From: an uncultured Oscillibacter sp.
Lineage (GTDB): Bacteria > Bacillota > Clostridia > Oscillospirales > Oscillospiraceae
Direction: 5' to 3'
DNA: 43,162 nucleotides
Assembly: GCA_946551795.1 (NCBI GenBank)
Contig: CAMNRF010000012.1
Location: 1 to 43,162 of the forward strand
The notes below the pieces were generated by a model. That model was not told the DNA's origin and made no database searches. It saw nothing but the letters and a program-made list of their open reading frames with translations. Below, in pieces: positions 8,045-16,346 of this stretch (positions are counted from its first letter, which is position 1; each line of letters begins with the position of its first letter). The position numbers and the translations under genes are program-made.

Positions 8045-8214
8045 ATACTAATTTTTGATAAAACTGTACAGTTTTATCAAGAATGGAAACGCACTCGTGC
8101 GTTTCCATTCTTGCGCCGAAAACGGCGCAAAATGCGTCTTATAAGAACTTGACGCGCCTTCGGCGCTATAAAAAGGTCAAAAAGTTTTTTAACCTTTTTA
8201 ACAAGTTCTAGTAT
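8045..8214. repeat. 170-base element of nested palindromes (MITE-like)
   Basis: Back-to-back inverted repeats fill this stretch: a perfect 26-base palindrome (8055-8080); a 16-bp stem (8079-8094/8097-8112); an 8-bp stem (8111-8118/8123-8130); and a long-range stem (8144-8151/8202-8209) enclosing two further hairpins (8154-8158/8162-8166 and 8169-8177/8192-8200). The ends are ATACTA (8045-8050) and its inverse TAGTAT (8209-8214). It is AT-richer than its surroundings. It codes for nothing I can see. A small non-autonomous mobile element or a structured RNA are the two readings. Confidence 0.65.
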
Positions 8215-8217
8215 AAA
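8189..8217 (+). promoter_or_regulatory. Possible sigma-A promoter of lysA
   Basis: TTAACC (8189-8194), 17-base spacer, TATAAA (8212-8217), about 100 bases before the start. It lies at the right end of the palindromic element, so the element may supply the promoter. Confidence 0.45.
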
Positions 8218-8319
8218 TCCGCCCCCTTTTCTCCCGGGCATGGGCGGGGCCGGGGTCCGGTTGAGCCCCGCTCCCCGTCCATCCCCTTCGACACAACAAA
8301 AGAGAAAGGAACCAGCCTT

Positions 8320-9621
8320 ATGATCTGCCACAATATCACCACCGCCGCAAACGGCCATCTCCTCTTCGCCGGACAGGATACGGTGGAGCTGGCCAAAGAG
8401 TACGGCACCCCTCTGTATCTAATGGACGAGGACCGAATCCGGGAGAACTGCCGGACCTACACCGCCGCCTTCCGGAAACACTTCGGGGAGAGAGCCCGCC
8501 CCCTATACGCCAGCAAGGCCCTCTCCTGCAAGCGGATCTACGAGATCATGCGGGAGGAGAACATGGGCATCGACGTGGTGTCCTCCGGCGAAATCTACAC
8601 CGCCCTCCAGGCGGGCTATGACCTGAGCCGGGCCTACTTCCACAGCAACAACAAGACCGATGAGGACATCCGTTACGGCATGGACCAGGGCATCGGCTGT
8701 TTTGTGGCCGACAACGTGGAGGAGATCAAGGTCATCGAGGCCGAGGCCGCCGCCCGGAATATCCGGCAGAGCGTCCTCCTGCGCCTCACCCCCGGCATCG
8801 ACCCCCACACCTACGAGGCCATCGCCACCGGCAAGGTGGACTCCAAGTTCGGCAGCGCCATTGAGACCGGCCAGGCGGAGGAGATCACCGCCTTCACCCT
8901 GAAACAGCCCCACGTGGATCTGGCGGGCTTTCACTGCCACGTTGGCTCCCAGGTCTTCGCCGAGGACGTGTTCGAGCGGGCCGCCGTCATCATGCTGGAG
9001 TTCACGGCGGAGATGAAGGCGAAATACGGCTATATGGCCCGCCAGCTGGACCTGGGCGGCGGCTACGGCGTGCGCTATGTGGACAGCGACCCCTTCCTGG
9101 ACGTGGACACCAAGGTGGGCGAGGTGGCGGCGGCCATCCGGGAGACCTGCGCAAGGCTCAACATCGAAACGCCGGAGATCCACATGGAGCCCGGCCGGAG
9201 CATCGTGGCCGACGCAGGGCTAACCCTCTACACCGCCGGCACCGTCAAGCGCATCCCCGGGTACAAGAACTACGTCTCCGTGGACGGCGGTATGCCGGAC
9301 CACCCCCGTTTCGCCCTGTACGGCTCGCTGTACACCTGTCTTCTGGCCAACAAGATGAATGAGGCGGCGGACTTTGAGTGCTCTGTGGTGGGCCGCTGCT
9401 GCGAGAGCGGCGACATCATCCAGGAACATGTGAAGCTGCCCCGGAGCGTCGGCCGGGGGGACATCGTGGCGGTGTGCACCACCGGCGCGTACCACTACTC
9501 CATGTCCTCCAACTACAACCGCCTGCCCCGGCCCCCCATCGTCATGCTGCGGGGCGGCAAGGAGAGCTACGTGGCCGTCCGCCGGGAGTCCCTGGCGGAC
9601 CTGTGCCGCAACGACCTGTGA
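8320..9621 (+). CDS. lysA: Diaminopimelate decarboxylase
   Basis: PLP enzyme of fold type III that converts meso-diaminopimelate to L-lysine and CO2, the last lysine step; cytoplasmic. 433 residues, normal for LysA. PLP-binding lysine K66 is in YASKA; the barrel has HVGSQ (about 208-212), the phosphate loop GGGYG and EPGRS; the C-terminal domain supplies CESGD and the GAY substrate tyrosine. ATG 8320 follows AGAAAGGA. It stands apart from other lysine genes. It lies downstream of both a sigma-54 promoter (7801) and a candidate sigma-A promoter (8189), an unusual control for a biosynthetic gene. A related decarboxylase acting on another basic amino acid is a less likely alternative, because the CESGD motif is the DAPDC form. 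Confidence 0.92.
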   Translation: MICHNITTAANGHLLFAGQDTVELAKEYGTPLYLMDEDRIRENCRTYTAAFRKHFGERARPLYASKALSCKRIYEIMREENMGIDVVSSGEIYTALQAGYDLSRAYFHSNNKTDEDIRYGMDQGIGCFVADNVEEIKVIEAEAAARNIRQSVLLRLTPGIDPHTYEAIATGKVDSKFGSAIETGQAEEITAFTLKQPHVDLAGFHCHVGSQVFAEDVFERAAVIMLEFTAEMKAKYGYMARQLDLGGGYGVRYVDSDPFLDVDTKVGEVAAAIRETCARLNIETPEIHMEPGRSIVADAGLTLYTAGTVKRIPGYKNYVSVDGGMPDHPRFALYGSLYTCLLANKMNEAADFECSVVGRCCESGDIIQEHVKLPRSVGRGDIVAVCTTGAYHYSMSSNYNRLPRPPIVMLRGGKESYVAVRRESLADLCRNDL

Positions 9622-9679
9622 CCCCAGCCGCGCGCTCCCTCCAGCCTGTGCCGCCGCGGGCGGCGGAAAGAGGGCCCAT

Positions 9680-10084
9680 ATGGAGATTCAATACCGCGAT
9701 ACCCGTGAATTGAGCCGGGACGATCTGGAGGCTCTGTTTCTCTCAGTGGAGTGGTCCTCCGGCCACTATCCGGACAAGCTGCACGAGGCCATGAAGCACT
9801 TTGAAACGGTGTACACCGCCTGGGATGGGGATACCCTGGCCGGTCTGGTGTGCGCCATGGACGATGGCGTCATGACCGCGTACATCCACTACCTGCTGGT
9901 GCGGCCGGAGTACCAGCACACGGGGATTGGAACACATCTGGTCGAGCTGATGAAGGATCGTTACCGGAACTTTCTTCGCATCGTACTGGTGGCCTACAAC
10001 AGAGAAGTGGGCTTCTACGAATCCTGCGGATTCCAAAAACCAGATGGGTACAGCCCCATGTTTATCACAGAGCTCTGGACCTGA
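9680..10084 (+). CDS. GNAT family N-acetyltransferase
   Basis: Small acetyl-CoA-dependent acyltransferase of the GNAT superfamily, 134 residues. The acetyl-CoA pyrophosphate loop is visible as RPEYQHTGIGTHLV (motif A, Q/RxxGxG/A type), followed by the C-terminal motif B with VGFYESCGF, the usual FYxxxGF signature. ATG 9680 is preceded by a purine-rich GGAAAGAGGG. It lies 58 bases after lysA in the same direction and may be co-transcribed. The substrate (amino acid, peptide or small amine) cannot be predicted. Confidence 0.88.
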   Translation: MEIQYRDTRELSRDDLEALFLSVEWSSGHYPDKLHEAMKHFETVYTAWDGDTLAGLVCAMDDGVMTAYIHYLLVRPEYQHTGIGTHLVELMKDRYRNFLRIVLVAYNREVGFYESCGFQKPDGYSPMFITELWT

Positions 10085-10089
10085 ATGGA

Positions 10090-10129
10090 CCCCCCTGGCG
10101 CGGAGGCGAAACGCTCCGCGCCAGGGGGG
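10090..10129. terminator. Hairpin between converging units
   Basis: Perfect 16-bp GC-rich stem (10090-10105 with 10114-10129), 8-base loop, between the GNAT gene (plus) and the E2 gene (minus). T tracts are short on both sides, so termination strength is uncertain. Confidence 0.7.
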
Positions 10130-10154
10130 GTAAATTTATGTCTGGATTGGAGGA

Positions 10155-11396
10155 TCACGCCGTGATCAGCTGGGGGTGCTCCAGCAGGTACTGGAGGTCC
10201 CGGAAGACCTTTCCCGCCTCCAGGCCGTCCACCACCCGGTGGTCAAAGGTCAGATAGACCCACATCATATCCCGGGGGGCCAGGGTGCCGTCGGGGAGAT
10301 ACCCGGGAGCGCGGGTGGTGCGGCCGAAGCCGAATATCCCCACCTCCGGCGGGTTCAGGATGGGGGTGGACAGGTCAATGGGGAACATGCCCACGTTGGA
10401 CACCGTGCAGGTGCCGCAGCCCTGCTCGCCGTTCCGGAGCCGTTTGTCCCGGGCCCTCTGGCCCAGGTCCTTGGCCGCCAGGCTCAGCTCCGCCAGGCTC
10501 AGGGTGTCCGCGTTTTTGATGACGGGCACCATGAGGCCGCTCTCCGTGGCCACCGCCAGGGACAGCTGGACGTGCTTATGGGAATACAAGGTCTGCCCGT
10601 CGAAGGTGGCGTTCACCGTGGGGTGCTTTTTCAGCACCTTGCAGACCGCCATGCACAAAAGGTCGTTCACCGTCACCCGGCAGCCCAGATACGCCTCCCC
10701 CTCCACGTACTTCCGCCGCAGGGCCAGCAGGTCCGTCACGTCCACCTGGCACATGGCGGTGCACTGGGCGGACTGCTGGAGGCTGGTCATCATGTTCCGG
10801 GCGATGGTCTTTCGGACGCCGGTCCAGGGGATGGCGGTGACCTCATCCTCCTCCGCCGCCGGGGCGGGGACCGCGGCAGGCACGGCTTTCCGGGCCTCCA
10901 GATAGGCCGTCACATCCCGGGCGGCGACACGCCGCCCGTCGGGGCCGCTGCCGGGGGGGACGTCCGCAAGGTCGATGCCCGCCTCCCGGGCCATCTTCCG
11001 GGCAAGGCCCGTGGCACGGACGCGGCGCTGCTCCCGGGGCGCGGGTGCCGCGGGAGCGGGGGCCGCCTGCTGAACAGGAGCCGCCGGGGCGGCGGGGGCG
11101 CTCTCCCCGGCAGGCGCCGCCGCCGGAGCGCCGCCGCCCATCAGGGCGTCGTACTCCTCCCTCGTCTCCGTGACCCAGGCGATGGGCCTGCCCACCTCCA
11201 CGGTCTCCCCGGCGGGCTCCAGAATGTGGAGGTAGCCGCCGTGGACGCTCTCGTACTCAATGGTGTTCTTCTCGTTCTCATACTCCATGATGGCGTCGCC
11301 CTTTTGAACCAGAGCGCCCTCTGAGACCTTCCACTCGCTGATGGTGCCCTCCACCATGGTCAGGCCCGCCTTTGGCATGGGGATGTCAATACGCAT
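10155..11396 (-). CDS. 2-oxoacid/acetoin dehydrogenase E2 (second complex)
   Basis: Dihydrolipoyl acyltransferase, the core of the second lipoate complex: it moves an acyl group from lipoyl-lysine to CoA. 413 residues. Lipoyl domain 1-80 with lipoylated K43 (YENEKN, not the common TDK); Ala/Pro-rich linker; E3-binding domain at about 135-175 (VRATGLARKMAREAGID); catalytic domain with the DHRVVDG active-site motif near the C-terminus (385-391). I chose ATG 11396 because GAGGAAAA lies upstream; the frame continues back to 11447 without a better site. Last gene of a unit with E1 beta, E1 alpha and the zinc dehydrogenase. No E3 is encoded in this subset, so it probably borrows the lipoyl-E3 at 14598-16331. 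The acyl substrate is unknown. Confidence 0.9.
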   Translation of the reverse strand: MRIDIPMPKAGLTMVEGTISEWKVSEGALVQKGDAIMEYENEKNTIEYESVHGGYLHILEPAGETVEVGRPIAWVTETREEYDALMGGGAPAAAPAGESAPAAPAAPVQQAAPAPAAPAPREQRRVRATGLARKMAREAGIDLADVPPGSGPDGRRVAARDVTAYLEARKAVPAAVPAPAAEEDEVTAIPWTGVRKTIARNMMTSLQQSAQCTAMCQVDVTDLLALRRKYVEGEAYLGCRVTVNDLLCMAVCKVLKKHPTVNATFDGQTLYSHKHVQLSLAVATESGLMVPVIKNADTLSLAELSLAAKDLGQRARDKRLRNGEQGCGTCTVSNVGMFPIDLSTPILNPPEVGIFGFGRTTRAPGYLPDGTLAPRDMMWVYLTFDHRVVDGLEAGKVFRDLQYLLEHPQLITA

Positions 11397-11465
11397 CGGT
11401 TTTCCTCGCCGCCGGAATTCCCCGGACGGCTCCTCCTTTCCAATCATTCCTCCTCGCCATGGCGC

Positions 11466-12449
11466 TCACTTCATCATGGCCTGAATGGAGGCGCAGATGC
11501 GCTCCACGTCGGGGATGACGTACTTCTCCATGGGGATGTTGTAGGGCATGGGCACGTCCAGGGACGCGATGCGGACCACGGGGCCGTCCAGCTCGTCGTA
11601 CTGCTCCTCCTGGAAGCGGGCGGCCAGCTCCGCGCCGATGCCGGCGGTCTTGCCGCTCTCCTCCACGATGGCGGCCCGGTGGGTCTTCTGAATGGACTTG
11701 TAGATGGTGTCCGTGTCCAGGGGTGCCAGGGTCCGGGGGTCGATGACCTCCACCTCGATGCCCTGGCTGGCGAGCTTCTCCGCCGCCTCCAGGGCCCGGG
11801 GCACCATCAGCCCCACGGCCACCAGCGTCACGTCCCTGCCCGGCCGCTTCACGTCCGCCACCCCCAGGGGGATGGTGTAATCGCTCTCGTACACGTCGTC
11901 GGCGATGTCCTGCTTCACCTGGTAGAGCTGCTTGGGCTCGCAGAAGAGCACCGGATTGTCCGACCGGATGGCGGATTTCAGCAGGCCCTTGGCGTCGTAG
12001 GCGCAGGAGGGGGTGACAATGGTCAGCCCCGGGGCGTGCATGAAGAGGCACTCCACCACGTTGGAGTGCTCGCTTCCCGCGCCGTTGGAGGCACCGGAGG
12101 CGCACCGGATCACCAGGGGCAGCTTGTACTCCGGTCCGTGCATATAGCGCCACTTGCTCACCACGTGGAAGATCTCCGTGAACGCCACCATGGTAAAGTC
12201 GGCGTACATCAGCTCCACGCAGGGCCGCAGGCCGGTCATGGCCGCGCCGGCGGCGGAGGCCACAATGGCGGTCTCCGCGATGGGGGTGTTCCGCACCCGC
12301 TTGGGGCCGAACTCCTCCAGGAGGCCCCGGGTCTCCCCGAAGATGCCGCCAAACTCCGCCACATCCTCGCCGTAGACCACGATTTTGCCGTCCCGGCGCA
12401 TCTCCTCTTTCAGCGCGTCGTTGATGGCCTTTACATATGGAACCTTCAT
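11466..12449 (-). CDS. 2-oxoacid/acetoin dehydrogenase E1 beta (second complex)
   Basis: Beta subunit of a heterotetrameric thiamine-diphosphate E1; with E1 alpha it decarboxylates or cleaves the keto substrate and acylates the lipoyl arm of E2. 327 residues, usual for AcoB/PdhB. Markers: GEDVAEFGGIFG near residue 27, the TPIAE motif with the cofactor-activating glutamate, and PRTLAPLDTDTI in the C-terminal domain. It starts 17 bases after the E1 alpha stop and precedes E2 by 69 bases. Its sequence differs clearly from the beta subunit at 17610-18590, so the two complexes are paralogues, not a recent copy. Confidence 0.9.
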   Translation of the reverse strand: MKVPYVKAINDALKEEMRRDGKIVVYGEDVAEFGGIFGETRGLLEEFGPKRVRNTPIAETAIVASAAGAAMTGLRPCVELMYADFTMVAFTEIFHVVSKWRYMHGPEYKLPLVIRCASGASNGAGSEHSNVVECLFMHAPGLTIVTPSCAYDAKGLLKSAIRSDNPVLFCEPKQLYQVKQDIADDVYESDYTIPLGVADVKRPGRDVTLVAVGLMVPRALEAAEKLASQGIEVEVIDPRTLAPLDTDTIYKSIQKTHRAAIVEESGKTAGIGAELAARFQEEQYDELDGPVVRIASLDVPMPYNIPMEKYVIPDVERICASIQAMMK

Positions 12450-12466
12450 CTTCGTCTCCCCCCTCC

Positions 12467-13432
12467 TCAGGCGTACAGCCCGTCATAGATCTCGTCCGGC
12501 GTCATGGACGGCGCGGCCTCCGCCTGGGCAATGGCCGCCTCCATCTCCGCGTCAAAGGCGGCGCGGCGCGCCGCGGCCTCCTCCGGCGTCAGGATGCCCT
12601 GCTGGGACAGCTGCGCCTCCAGATTCTTCACGCAGTCCCGGTTCTCCATCCACTCCCTGGCAACGGCAGCGTCCCGGTAGGCGCACTGGTCGCCCTCGAA
12701 GTGGCCTCTCCAGCGGTAGTCCCTGCACTCCAGCACCGCGGGACCCTTTCGGCCGCGGACGTATTCGCTCATCTCCTTCGCCGCCTCGTACACCGCCAGC
12801 ACGTCTGTGCCGTCGGCCACCCGGGCGGGCATGCCGTAGCCCGCGGCCCGGTCCGCCAGGGCGTTCTCCACGGGGATGCTGGTGGAGACGTGGGTGGAGA
12901 TGGCGTACTGGTTGTTCTCGCAGATGAACAGCACCGGCAGCTTCCAGGCCGCCGCCAGGTTCATGGCCTCGTACACCGGCCCCCGGCTGGAGGTGCCGTC
13001 GCCCATGAACATATACACGATGTTGTCCCGGTCCTCCATGTCGATGGTCAGCGCCGCGCCCACGGCCACGCCGGCGTCGCAGCCCAGGGTGCCGGACATG
13101 CCCAGCACCCCGGTGCGCAGCTCGCCGATGTGCAGGCTGCCGCCCCGGCCGCCGGAGTTGCCGGTCTTCTTGGCCAGCAGCTCGCCGAAGAGCATCTCCA
13201 GCGGCGTGCCCAGCATCCGGGGCATGGCGGTGGGACGGTGGGTCAGCTTGAAGTAGTCCCCCGGCTTCCGGGTGGACAGCGTGCCCACGTAGGACGCCTC
13301 CTGGCCCACGCCGCTGTGGACGTGGCCCGGCACCCGGCCCTGGGCGTAGAGGTCCTTCATCTTCTCCTCCAGGAGACGGGTCTCCAGCAGGTTTTTGTAG
13401 ATCTCCAGCAGAAATTCCTTGGAATATTGCAT
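12467..13432 (-). CDS. 2-oxoacid/acetoin dehydrogenase E1 alpha (second complex)
   Basis: Alpha subunit of the second ThDP-dependent E1. 321 residues, matching AcoA/PdhA. The ThDP motif is complete: GDGTSSRG, then about 25 residues to ENNQY (GDG-x-NN). HRPTAM lies in the active-site loop region. ATG 13432 is chosen because AAGGAGG lies 8 bases upstream; a GTG two codons earlier is too close to that site. It begins 28 bases after the zinc dehydrogenase stop. The acetoin-dehydrogenase-like size and the adjacent alcohol dehydrogenase suggest cleavage of a hydroxyketone, but pyruvate or branched 2-oxoacids are not excluded. Confidence 0.9.
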   Translation of the reverse strand: MQYSKEFLLEIYKNLLETRLLEEKMKDLYAQGRVPGHVHSGVGQEASYVGTLSTRKPGDYFKLTHRPTAMPRMLGTPLEMLFGELLAKKTGNSGGRGGSLHIGELRTGVLGMSGTLGCDAGVAVGAALTIDMEDRDNIVYMFMGDGTSSRGPVYEAMNLAAAWKLPVLFICENNQYAISTHVSTSIPVENALADRAAGYGMPARVADGTDVLAVYEAAKEMSEYVRGRKGPAVLECRDYRWRGHFEGDQCAYRDAAVAREWMENRDCVKNLEAQLSQQGILTPEEAAARRAAFDAEMEAAIAQAEAAPSMTPDEIYDGLYA

Positions 13433-13460
13433 CAGCACAGCCTCCTTGTCTGTTCCATTC

Positions 13461-14507
13461 TCAGGGGATCAGCAGCATCTTCCCCGGCGCGCCGCCCCGA
13501 ATGGCCGCCAGGGCGTCCTCAAAGCCGTCCAGGGGATACCGCCCGCCCATCACCGGCTCCAGGGAGAAACCGGGGGTCCGCAAAATCTCCATGCAGTCGT
13601 CCCAGGTGGCGAACATCTGCCGCCCGGAGACGCCGGTGTACTGGATCTCCCGGTAGATGATGTCCTCGGTGAGATTGATGGGAATCTCCCCGTTGGGCAG
13701 GCCCACAGAGACCATCCGCCCCCCCCTCCGCAGGGCCCGCAGGCCCGCCACAATGGCCTTCCCGTTCCCGGTGATGTCGATGGCGGCGTCGGCCCCGGCG
13801 CCGCCCGTCTCCCGCCGGACGGCCTGGACGATGTCCGTCTCCGCGCTGTTGACGGTGACGTCGGCCCCCATGGCCTCCGCCAGCCTCAGCTTCTCCGGCA
13901 GGATGTCGCAGGCGATGACCCGCTTTGCCCCGTGGGCCTTACAGGCCCCCGTGACCATCAGTCCGATGGGGCCGCAGCCGCTGACCAGCACCGTCTTGCC
14001 CCGGACCTCCGCCTTCTCCACGCCGTGGACACCGGCCCCCATGGCCTCCAGCATGGCCCCCATCTCATAGGTGATGCCATCACTTAAGGGGACGGCACAC
14101 TCCGCGGGCACCGGGGCATACTCGGCGAAGGCTCCCGGCTCCGTGACGCCGAAGAGCTTCATATTCTCGCAGATGTGCCGCCGGTCATGCTCGCACTGGA
14201 AGCAGTGGCCGCAGGGGATGTGGGTCTCCACGGAGATCCGGTCCCCCACCCGAAAGCCGGTGACATTTTTTCCGATCTCCACAATCTCCCCGGCGGTCTC
14301 GTGGCCGAAGACGATGGGGAGATTTTTCATCCGGTTGGCCGCCCACTCGTTCCAGCCGTAGATGTGCAGGTCCGTGCCGCAGATGGCGGAGGCGCGGACC
14401 TTCATCAGCACCTCGTCGTCTCCGATCTGCGGAATGGGGAGGTCCGTCCGGTACGCCGCGCCCTTGCCCGGCGCCATTTTACAGATGCCGCGCATGGTTC
14501 CCTCCAT
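13461..14507 (-). CDS. tdh: Zinc alcohol dehydrogenase, L-threonine 3-dehydrogenase-like
   Basis: Medium-chain NAD(P)-dependent dehydrogenase. 348 residues. Catalytic zinc ligands C43 (CGTDLHIYGWNEW), H69 and E70 (GHE); structural zinc cysteines C99, C102, C105 and C113; Rossmann motif SGCGPIG. The CGTDxHIYxWxEW segment and GRQMFATWDD near the C-terminus closely match E. coli Tdh, which oxidises threonine to 2-amino-3-ketobutyrate. No 2-amino-3-ketobutyrate CoA ligase (kbl) is nearby. Since E1 alpha, E1 beta and E2 genes follow, a butanediol/acetoin-type role is the main alternative. ATG 14507 follows AAAGGAG; ATG 14495 behind GGAGGG is also possible. Confidence 0.8.
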   Translation of the reverse strand: MEGTMRGICKMAPGKGAAYRTDLPIPQIGDDEVLMKVRASAICGTDLHIYGWNEWAANRMKNLPIVFGHETAGEIVEIGKNVTGFRVGDRISVETHIPCGHCFQCEHDRRHICENMKLFGVTEPGAFAEYAPVPAECAVPLSDGITYEMGAMLEAMGAGVHGVEKAEVRGKTVLVSGCGPIGLMVTGACKAHGAKRVIACDILPEKLRLAEAMGADVTVNSAETDIVQAVRRETGGAGADAAIDITGNGKAIVAGLRALRRGGRMVSVGLPNGEIPINLTEDIIYREIQYTGVSGRQMFATWDDCMEILRTPGFSLEPVMGGRYPLDGFEDALAAIRGGAPGKMLLIP

Positions 14508-14534
14508 GGCGAAGCACTCCTTTCGTTTTTATGA

Positions 14535-14570
14535 AAGAGCCCCGAAGGTATCGCTATCTTCGGGGCTCTT
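14535..14570 (-). terminator. Hairpin between the E3 and tdh-like genes
   Basis: Perfect 13-bp stem (14535-14547 with 14558-14570) with a 10-base loop, after the E3 stop. Only a short T stretch follows on the minus strand, so it may be a partial terminator separating complex A from complex B genes. Confidence 0.6.
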
Positions 14571-14597
14571 CGCTGTTCTGACGGGCTTCTCAGCCGC

Positions 14598-16331
14598 TTA
14601 CTTGTTGGAGGTGTGAATGGCCCGCTTCTCCGCCTGGAGAGCGGCCTCCCGCATGGTCTCGGTGACCGTGGGGTGGGAGTGGATGGTGGCGATGATCTCG
14701 TCCAGGGTCATCTCCTCGCCGATGGCAAGAGCCCCCTCGGCGATGAGGTCCGTGGCCCGGGGCCCGATGATGTGCATACCCAGGATCTCGCCGTACTCCT
14801 TGCCGGCGATGATCTTCACCAAGCCCTCGCCGCCGTTGAGGATCAGGGCCTTGCCGTTGGCGCTCATGGGGAACTTGCCCACCTTGTACTCCAGGCCTTT
14901 GGCCTTGCACTGCTCCTCCGTGAGGCCCACGGAGGCGGCCTCCGGCTCGATGTAGACGCAGGTGGGGTTGGTCTTCTCGTCGTAGGCGGCGGGGATGCCC
15001 ATGATGGTCTCCGCGGCCACCTCACCCATGGCGCTGGCGGTGTGGGCCAGCTGGGCATGGCCCAGGACGCAGTCGCCGATGGCGTACACGCCGGGCACGT
15101 TGGTGCGCATCTGGTCGTCCACGATGATCCGGCCCCGGTCGTTGGCGATCTTTCCGGCCTCCAGGTTGAGGCTTGCGGTGTTGGCCTTGCGGCCGATGGC
15201 CACCAGCACCTTCTCCGCCTCAAAGCTGACGGTCTCGCCGGCCTTGTTTTTGCACACGACCTTGGCGCCCACGGGGGAGGGTTCCACGGACTGCACGGGG
15301 CACTCCAGGTTGAACTCCATGCCCATCTTCTTCATGTGGGCCACGCCGATCTTGGTGAGGTCGCCGTCCAGCATGGGCAGCATGTGGTCCATGGCCTCGA
15401 CGACCGTGATTTTAGTGCCGAAGGCCGCGTAAGCGCAGGCCAGCTCCAGCCCGATGACGCCGCCGCCGATGACCACCATGGTCTTGGGCAGGGCCTCCAG
15501 GCTCAGAGCGCCAGTGGAGTCGATGCAGTTTGGATTCTCCTTAATGCCGGGGATGGGGGGCACGGCGTTGACGGAGCCGGTGGCCACGATGATGGCGTCT
15601 GCCGTCATCTCCTCCACACTGCCGTCGGCCTTCTTCACGGAGAGCTTTTTCTCCCCCACAAAGCTGGCCTCGCCGTCCACCTTCTTCACCTTGTTCATCT
15701 TCAAGAGGCCCGCCACACCGGAGGTGAGCTTCTTGGAGATCTCGTTCTTGTGGGCGATGACCTGGGGGAAGTTGACCTTGACGCCCTCCACCTCCACGCC
15801 GATGTCCTTCCCCTGGTTCTTGATGTCCTCCACCAGCTCGGCGCTGTGGAGCAGGCACTTGGTGGGGATGCAGCCCACGTTCAGGCAGGTGCCGCCCAGG
15901 TACTGCTTCTCGATGACCGTCACCTTGGCGCCCAGCTGGGCCGCCCGGATGGCGGCCACATACCCGCCGGGGCCGCCGCCGATGACGATAACGCTAGTGT
16001 CACCGGCGGGCTTTGCAGGCGCCGCAGGCGCGGCAGTTGCCGCGGCAGACGCGGGGGCGGACGCCAAAGGGGCTCCGCCTCCCACGGCCTCTCCCGGCTG
16101 GCCGATCCAGGCCAGGGTGCCCTTCACGGGCACGTCCTCGCCCTCCTGGGCCACGATCTTCAAGAGGGTGCCCTCGGCCTCGCTGGCCACCTCGTTGGTC
16201 AGCTTGTCGGTGGTGATCTCCAGGATCACGTCGCCCACCTTGACGGCGTCGCCCTCGTGCTTGATCCACTTGGAGACGGTGCCCTCCTCCATGGTCAGCC
16301 CCAGCTGGGGCATTTTCACTTCAAAAGCCAT
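14598..16331 (-). CDS. lpdA: Dihydrolipoyl dehydrogenase (E3) with N-terminal lipoyl domain
   Basis: FAD enzyme that reoxidises dihydrolipoamide with NAD+, serving complex A and probably also complex B, which lacks an E3. 577 residues, longer than the plain 460-470 because residues 1-84 are a lipoyl domain (lipoyl K43 in TTDKLTNE) joined by an Ala/Pro linker. The FAD motif VIVIGGGPGG starts near 114; redox disulfide C149/C154 in GGTCLNVGC; NAD motif VVIGGGVIGLELA; C-terminal catalytic HSHPTVTE. ATG 16331 follows GGAGGA. The lipoyl domain is 75 of 84 residues identical to that of the E2 just upstream. E3s with a lipoyl domain are known from Clostridium magnum acetoin dehydrogenase and some pyruvate dehydrogenases. 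Confidence 0.95.
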   Translation of the reverse strand: MAFEVKMPQLGLTMEEGTVSKWIKHEGDAVKVGDVILEITTDKLTNEVASEAEGTLLKIVAQEGEDVPVKGTLAWIGQPGEAVGGGAPLASAPASAAATAAPAAPAKPAGDTSVIVIGGGPGGYVAAIRAAQLGAKVTVIEKQYLGGTCLNVGCIPTKCLLHSAELVEDIKNQGKDIGVEVEGVKVNFPQVIAHKNEISKKLTSGVAGLLKMNKVKKVDGEASFVGEKKLSVKKADGSVEEMTADAIIVATGSVNAVPPIPGIKENPNCIDSTGALSLEALPKTMVVIGGGVIGLELACAYAAFGTKITVVEAMDHMLPMLDGDLTKIGVAHMKKMGMEFNLECPVQSVEPSPVGAKVVCKNKAGETVSFEAEKVLVAIGRKANTASLNLEAGKIANDRGRIIVDDQMRTNVPGVYAIGDCVLGHAQLAHTASAMGEVAAETIMGIPAAYDEKTNPTCVYIEPEAASVGLTEEQCKAKGLEYKVGKFPMSANGKALILNGGEGLVKIIAGKEYGEILGMHIIGPRATDLIAEGALAIGEEMTLDEIIATIHSHPTVTETMREAALQAEKRAIHTSNK

Positions 16332-16346
16332 TGGTCGTTCCTCCAA

